From Chloranthus sessilifolius (Eukaryota > Streptophyta > Magnoliopsida > Chloranthales > Chloranthaceae): a DNA stretch of 64,000 nucleotides. The notes beneath the pieces are model-generated. The model worked only from the letters and a program-made list of their open reading frames with translations, was not told the origin of the DNA and searched no databases. A program made the translations under genes and the position numbers. Position 1 is the first letter of the stretch; each line of letters begins with the position of its first letter. The stretch is taken from NCBI GenBank assembly GCA_021018995.1, contig CM037596.1, positions 103,089,416-103,153,415 of the forward strand, in the 5' to 3' direction. Below are positions 58,952 to 64,000 of this stretch, in pieces.

Positions 58952-60499
58952 ATCCAATGTATCTTTCTTTCCAACGCTTAGATAATTTTTAATAGATAGA
59001 TAGAAGGCTAATATGATAATTTTTAAGTCAGGGCTGCACTTGTGAACCGATCTCAAAGTTTGAACCATGCATGGGGCACAAGCCTGGCCCATCTCGATAA
59101 GGGCAGTGTTAAAGTTTAGTCCCACATTGGATAAATTATAGCCTTAGGCTGCGTTTGGGTTAGTTCTTTTGGGACAGAGAGCAGCTCTTTTACTTTTTGG
59201 CTCCTGCAGAGAACTACTTTTACATTTGATAACACAGCTCCTTGCCTCATTTGCTCTGACGGGGAGCTATTTTAAGTGATAAACTGCTCTATGCCTATTC
59301 TATCTCAGAGCAGATTTTATCTGCTCTGACAGAGACCAGGCAAAGGGCTGCTTCTGCTCATATAGAAGCTAACCTAAATACAGCCTTATACTTCTTTACT
59401 CCATGTCACCCAATTCAATTATCCACGTGATTTGGCTCCGTCCCTCGAACGCGTGCGGGGCGAGATTATGTTGACGAATGATTACGGTAGATAGTTTATA
59501 CAAATTAGTTGAGTAGAGGTCTCTCACATATATATATATATATATATTTATTAATATATTTTCTTTCAGAAGCTTTGGCCTGCCACTTTCATTCTACTCA
59601 TCACACCACCTCCCATCGACGAAGACGGGCGCCTTAGGTACCATACCTCTCTTTTAAATACTCCTCTTTAAATCTTTGCTGTTTTATTATATATTACTTT
59701 TTTGTAATGATATTACGATGTTTGGATTGCACATGTGTACATCATACACTGTCTTGATTTGTGGCTATAAGTCATTCTCGTTTTTTAGTTTTCTCCATAT
59801 GAACATTTTAGGTACACATCACTAAGGCATCTAACTCCGGATCAGTAACGAGTGTCGGTCGATGGAGGACCGATATCTATCGGGCAATACAATTTTTTTT
59901 TTTTTTTTTTTTTTTGTTTCTTTTTTAAAGGTGAAACAACATGATTTTTTTTTTTTTTTTTTCAAATCAAGGGGTATAGGCCAATACCCGATACCGGACC
60001 ATATTGGCAAATATTGATATGACCCGATATTGGTATCGTTATCGGTATCGGTTTCTAGCAATTCCGATCGGAATCGGCTGAGTTTGATACCACACACATT
60101 ACTAAAGTGCTATGTTAGGGACATTTTTTGGAATTACCCATACACAATTTGCCCTCTACTCTTTTTTTTTTTTTGATAAATCGCCGTGGCTAAAATTGTA
60201 TTAGAAAAAAAAACAAAACAAAACTAATAGACTGAGCAAGGAGCACACAGAGAGCCCAACAAGAAACAAAGCAAGGGAATCCCAAAATGGATCCCCCCCC
60301 TACCCCCACTCCAAAAAAAATAAAATAAAACAAATAAATAAATAGGGATCCGCCGTCCACTCTTACTACCAATGATTTAAAAACCGGAACTGAACTTGTC
60401 AATCCAACCCCGCTCCAACCCCGCTCGACCTGTGCAGCTGTGGCTGGGTGTACAGTCCAACCTGTTGATCCGTACCATCAACAAAATTCAAGGAACAAG

Positions 60500-60553
<54 letters not shown>

Positions 60554-63008
60554 TTTCTCCAGTCAATCAATGTTTTTTTCTTCTAAATGTGGTGAACCAG
60601 ACTTCAATGGGCTATCGCTTGTAGAACAATGAAAGGTTGACAATATTGCAACCTCAAGATTGCAGGTTCAAGCCTAGCTTACCTATAAAAAACAAAGAAA
60701 AAAACAACTTTGATGCATATCTATTAGTTTTTAAGGCAAAGGTTTAATCCAAGAAGCAAATAGCTACTTGTTTTCAATCAACGATATAGATAGAATCAGC
60801 TTCAACGATATACTACTCAGTGCCCCAATTGATCAACTTTTATGCCAACTTTTCTACTCAGTTATGTTTGAAATTTTATTACAGTTGCGTTTAGCATTAA
60901 GATTGGCTTGACCTGTTTATAGTGACATTTTGTATGAATCCAAATGAATGACAATGTAATATAAGAAATCATTCCTCTCTTTCTCTCTCTTCCTTGATCT
61001 TTACAGTAGCTTGGTTTTAATAGAACGCTTCTATAATAAGAGTCTAGACTTCTACATAAATTTGGGCCCTTTTCAGCTTCGCTTCGTTGTTTCACATTGT
61101 TTCATAATCGGAGATGATCCTCCCTTTTCTAGCATAACTCAGACTTCCAATCAGACATCCATCAAAATTTAACTTGATCGCATTTCTAGGAGGGATCCAC
61201 TGAATGATCTACCCCTTTTAGCAGTCCTCTAGTTGCATGCCGGCCTCCACCCAGTTTCGTTAGAAAATCTCGAACAAAGATAAATTTGAAGATCATAGTG
61301 CTGGAGGCCTAAGATAAAGAGCTTAGTTCTCACCTGTCGAATGAAGTTTCTTCATCGATATAAAGCATTTTCTTTGAAAATACGGTTATCTTACTTTTTC
61401 CGCACAATATATAACATCAATTTGGGATGTGAATCACATCCCGAGGACCGATGCACTTCGTACTCGGGTAATATTTTGGGATGTGTGTCCCGTGGAATCA
61501 ACACATGAGCCGTCTCATGGTATGCCCATGATCTCAAGATCTGTCGTGCGGAAGATTTAGAAGAAAATACTATCTACATTGTCTGATTCAATGCAGTTAA
61601 AGGGCATACTAAATTAATTTTGTGTTAATTTTGTATGGCCTTTGACTATGTTGAATCAGACGTGTAAATCGTTATGAGTGATCAAACACGGTCAACCGTC
61701 ATGTGCTCCCCCTTTCAAGAAATTTTTTGCTCTGCCCCAGATGTCGAATTTTTTTCATAAATTTTGTAGCATTTATTGTACGTACCCGAAAATCGTGCCC
61801 TGGAATAATTTCTACCATCTAATAAAAGAGCTCTTAAAATGGATGGCTAAACATCTTATGCCTCTACTGAGGCATAAAAAGTGTTTTGATCAGATAGTTA
61901 TAAACCTTCTTCTAGCATATAAATTTGGTATTCCATGTTTCATATGAAAAACCTAACACATGCTACAATTTCATTCAAATGTAGATACCCTTATGGGGAG
62001 AACACTTCTGGTCTCCCTGAAAGGACGAACGACTTGGCCGGTACTTACGCCAAAGCTTGCGTGTCCGTTGCCGCAGAATCGGGTCTCGCTGTCGTCGATC
62101 TCTGGTCCAAAATGCAGCAATTTACTGGGTGGGAGAAAGCTTTTTTGAGGTATTCCAAGCTTGTTCGATTGTTGATTAATGAAACTTGGTAAAGCAAATA
62201 TTTTCATCTAATACCGTTCAATGTTTAGAATGCATCAATTTTATTTGTTTCTCCAAGGAGAAGACTATTAATTTGGACATGCATCTAACACCATCCATCT
62301 GTACTAAACTCTTATGTGTACAAGATGCTACATTTTTTGCGGACTAAAGACAGCTTGTTAGTCTTTGGATTAGTGAGGCAACACCAAAATCATTAGACGG
62401 TCAAAGCTTAGAAGATCTTTGATAATGGAACCTGTCAAAGAATAGCATTCGCAGATGTTAGGTCCCTGAAAATCTGTGAAAGTCGGCTTTTGACAAAATT
62501 TTGCTTCTAAAACTGCTATTCGTGGGCTTGAACTATCTATTCATGTCGTTAAGAGAGCTGTTACGAGCAGACCTGTTTTCCTTCTCGCACAACATTTCTA
62601 GGTGCACACCAATTAAGGCAAAAATAATGATAGATTTTTTTTCTTTATTGTTGCTACTAAAGATCCAAAACATGCATCACTTTGGCAAAAGTTTCTTCAT
62701 ACCAGCTTTTGGGTGCATAGGAACGTCTCCTACTTTTGAGTTTCTTATGGTTAAATAAAATAAATATTTTCTAGGCACACCAGATTTTGCTATCTGCACC
62801 CACTTTATTTCCATCTACTAAAACTGCTGATTAATTAAATTGCAGGGATGGTCTGCACCTCACCGCAAACGGCAACCGAATCGTGTTCGAAGAGGTGATC
62901 GAAAGGCTTAAAAATGAAGGCGGCATTAGCCTCGAAACCATACCCTTTGATCTCCCGCTCCTGTCGGAGATCGACCCTCTTGATCCCCTCAAAGCTTTCA
63001 GTAATTAA
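56111..63008 (+). CDS. GDSL/SGNH esterase, CPRD49/IAH1-like, five exons
   Basis: Exons 56111-56209, 56303-56521, 59570-59637, 61985-62149 and 62846-63008 join in frame to 714 bp (237 residues), the usual size of this plant group (about 240). All introns are GT-AG; introns 2 and 3 are large (3.0 and 2.3 kb) and filled with repeats. SGNH blocks are all present: FGDSIT with nucleophile Ser11, RGYSGYNT (oxyanion Gly near 40-43), FFGANDAC with Asn75, and DGLHLTANG with Asp185 and His188. There is no signal peptide, so it is probably cytosolic, unlike the larger secreted plant GDSL lipases. Homologues hydrolyse small acetate-type esters (yeast IAH1, isoamyl acetate); Arabidopsis CPRD49 has that fold. 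The exact substrate cannot be read from sequence. It appears intact. A MITE lies 245 bp after the stop. Confidence 0.93.
57603..58008. mobile_element. Mutator-like MITE in intron 2
   Basis: About 406 bp. The ends GGGTACCTCATTTCGCGCCC and GGGTGCGAACCGAGGCCCCC are inverted imperfectly, with CTCTGGAAGCAGCCACGTCC against GGACGTAGGTACTTCCAGAG next inside. TTATTATTAT lies on both sides, but the left flank is itself an ATT microsatellite, so the duplication is not decisive. Confidence 0.75.
59105..59465 (+). repeat. Dispersed repeat (8395-type), split by a MITE
   Basis: GTTAAAGTTTAGTCCCACAT and ATTATAGCCTTA before the MITE; CATGTCACCCAATTCAATTA, GATTTGGCTC and GCGTGCGGGG after it. Same family and orientation as 8395-8765. 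Confidence 0.7.
59147..59385. mobile_element. Tourist-like MITE, copy 2
   Basis: 239 bp with ends GGCTGCGTTTGGGTTAG and CTAACCTAAATACAGCC inverted, and TTA duplicated (59144-59146 and 59386-59388), typical of PIF/Harbinger. It interrupts the dispersed repeat at 59105-59465. Confidence 0.92.
60166..60345 (-). mobile_element. 5'-truncated LINE 3' end
   Basis: On the minus strand: Gly/Cys-rich 3' UTR style sequence, then CTAATACAATTTTAGCCACG and GCGATTTATC running into poly(A) (T13 on the plus strand at 60162-60174). This is the common 3' end design of plant L1 elements. Exact target duplication not resolved. Confidence 0.55.
60590..60690 (+). mobile_element. Possible tRNA-derived SINE fragment
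   Basis: GGTTCAAGCC (60666-60675) fits a pol III B box. A plausible but weak A box lies about 40 bp upstream, and an A-rich tail follows. It ends near 60705. Only suggestive. Confidence 0.3.
62150..62845 (+). other. Intron 4 of the esterase gene
   Basis: 696 bp, donor AG|GTATTCC, acceptor TTAAATTGCAG. No repeat or gene recognised inside; an 85-codon open frame here is unremarkable. Confidence 0.85.
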
Positions 63009-63253
63009 GATGATCAGAAAGTAGGTCTGAGAATGGTTTTTTGGGTCTTTATATCTCATTGGAAGCTTATTTAAAAAAAGCTAGTTTTTATTTACATATT
63101 ACCTAGAGTTTATGGAAATGTGCTCTCTTTCCCTGGTGTTCCTGTGAAGAGTGTCTATGATTTATAGTCAGAGTTCCTCTTTTTCTGGAGCGTCAGCTTA
63201 TTCCTTTTTCTTTTCACTAGGAAATTCTTCGGTTTTTTTTTATGAATAAATTT
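63009..63253 (+). other. 3' flank of the esterase gene with AATAAA motif
   Basis: Probable 3' UTR. AATAAA at 63245-63250 is 237 bp after the stop and overlaps the left target duplication of the MITE. TATTT/TTGTA-type elements upstream are common in plant 3' ends. Cleavage site not visible. Confidence 0.5.
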
Positions 63254-63687
63254 GGTAGCTCCAAACGTTTTCACACGCTATTTGAAAGCGCCTGCATCGG
63301 AGACTCATTGAAACCATTGATTGGGTCGTATAAGATGGTGGAGACTGTATTTTATCCTGACCTTCCATACAAAGGATCTTGAGATCATGTCTCACCTATC
63401 AGACCGTAAGTGTTTTAATTCCCCATGTCACGGTTCCCTAACATATGGCCCTAAAATCTTGTTTGAGCGTGACGTGTGTCATGAGATTCAAGATCCATTT
63501 TTTTGAGGATCTTTGACATGCAGAACAAAAATGGATAGTGTGATGGGTGCAACATGATCTCAAGATCCATTGTGGGGGAGATCGGGGTGAAACACAATCT
63601 TCACCATCAGATCTGAAGCAATCAAAGATTTTAAGGCGTTCGACGTAGGCGCTTTCGGAGAACATGTGGATGGGACCAATGCTACCC
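63254..63687. mobile_element. Mutator-like MITE, copy 2 (~435 bp)
   Basis: Perfect 9-bp duplication GAATAAATT at 63244-63252 and 63688-63696. Terminal inverted repeats pair GGTAGCTCCAAACG with CCAATGCTACC and, inside, GAAAGCGCCTGCATCG with CGACGTAGGCGCTTTC. Interior AAGGATCTTGAGATCATGTC and ATGATCTCAAGATCC repeats match copy 1 at 46041. No ORF encodes a transposase. Confidence 0.93.
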
Positions 63688-63711
63688 GAATAAATTAAAA
63701 AAAAATAATTA

Positions 63712-63713
<2 letters not shown>

Positions 63714-63756
<43 letters not shown>

Positions 63757-64000
63757 CTTCCAATGGAGGATGGTGACCGTCCTCCAAGGTCCACGTGGCA
63801 CTTAAAATGTCACCGTCCTTCAAGATCCACGTGGCACCCAAAACACTTTTTGGGTGCCATGTGGAGCACAAGTGGACAGTTTATATCAATATTAAAAAAA
63901 AAAAAATTTAACCCGTAAGTTAAAGTTTAACGGTTTTTATTGGTCCATATTTCACGGTTCAAAATATACACGGTGGGGATGAGTTTTTAAATTTTTTTTT
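63714..64000. repeat. (TA)n run and short direct repeats at the window end
   Basis: (TA)n to 63753, then ACCGTCCTYCAAGRTCCACG twice (63773 and 63811), each followed by TGGCAC, and TTTTTGGGTGCCATG. No gene. Confidence 0.7.

Larger units (their letters stand above)
56522..59569 (+). other. Intron 2 of the esterase gene
   Basis: 3048 bp, donor AAG|GTCTTTTTT, acceptor TTCTTTCAG. It holds a Mutator-like MITE (57603-58008), a second MITE-like stretch with GATCTCTATC words (58030-58330), a (TA)n at 58906-58947, a dispersed repeat at 59105-59465 and the Tourist-like MITE inside it. Nothing coding was recognised. Confidence 0.85.
59638..61984 (+). other. Intron 3 of the esterase gene
   Basis: 2347 bp, donor AG|GTACC, acceptor AAATGTAG. 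Contains poly-T runs (59889-59915 and 59945-59961), a GATATTGGTATCG-type palindromic-word block (59830-60090), a LINE tail (60166-60345), a (TA)n at 60503-60551 and a possible SINE (60590-60690). 61440-61650 resembles Mutator-MITE sequence. Confidence 0.85.

Noticed and set aside
1-64000. tRNA, rRNA, snoRNA or miRNA genes
   Set aside because: No cloverleaf, rRNA core or clear precursor was recognised. The MITE hairpins could resemble precursors but have transposon ends.

Overview
This is nuclear DNA of a flowering plant. It is AT-rich, with spliced genes and a dense layer of nested transposable elements. The evidence is a five-exon plant GDSL esterase gene with canonical GT-AG introns, plant-type LTR retrotransposons with tRNA-iMet and tRNA-Asp primer sites, a LINE relic, and MITEs with the target-site duplications expected of CACTA, Tourist and Mutator families. 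I cannot name the species.

Layout. 1-2.1 kb: decayed 3' end of a Ty1/Copia element. 3.5-9.6 kb: low-copy repeats, several built from diverged copies of one short palindromic word, plus one intact isolated exon of a DUF455 (ferritin-like) protein at 7.3-7.5 kb. 9.65-10.09 kb: GC-rich block that may be organellar. 10.3-12.9 kb: minus-strand LINE relic. 12.9-34 kb: a three-level nest. A decayed Copia element is cut once by a solo LTR (15551-17161, TSD CATAC) and again by a 14.6-kb Athila/Tat-like Ty3/Gypsy element (18549-33178, TSD GTGAC). The Copia RNase H reading resumes at 33179.

The Gypsy element has two long LTRs, a tRNA-Asp-type primer site, gag, pro-RT-RNaseH-INT with several nonsense codons, and two extra ORFs after pol. 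One is a Transposase_32-like/ORF3 protein. The other is a small protein with two SUMO-interaction-like motifs. Its non-coding parts carry at least 18 exact copies of the palindrome CGATTAATCG, often inside longer perfect palindromes. This is the most unusual signal in the window.

34.9-36.9 kb: broken minus-strand plant O-methyltransferase (dimerisation exon and C-terminal exon present, SAM-binding middle missing). 37-55.8 kb: intergenic repeats: AT-rich tracts, a 2.1-kb foldback element and a partial relative, three CACTA-type MITEs, a Tourist-like MITE, two further LTR-like stretches, and a tandem duplication in which one copy was split by a Mutator-like MITE. 56.1-63.0 kb: the one gene that looks complete, a 237-residue CPRD49/IAH1-type SGNH esterase, with TATA box and large repeat-filled introns. 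A 435-bp MITE sits just past its stop and has duplicated an AATAAA motif.

The genes do not form a pathway. The esterase is an ordinary housekeeping-type gene, the methyltransferase is a pseudogene, the DUF455 exon is an orphan, and the rest is transposon history.
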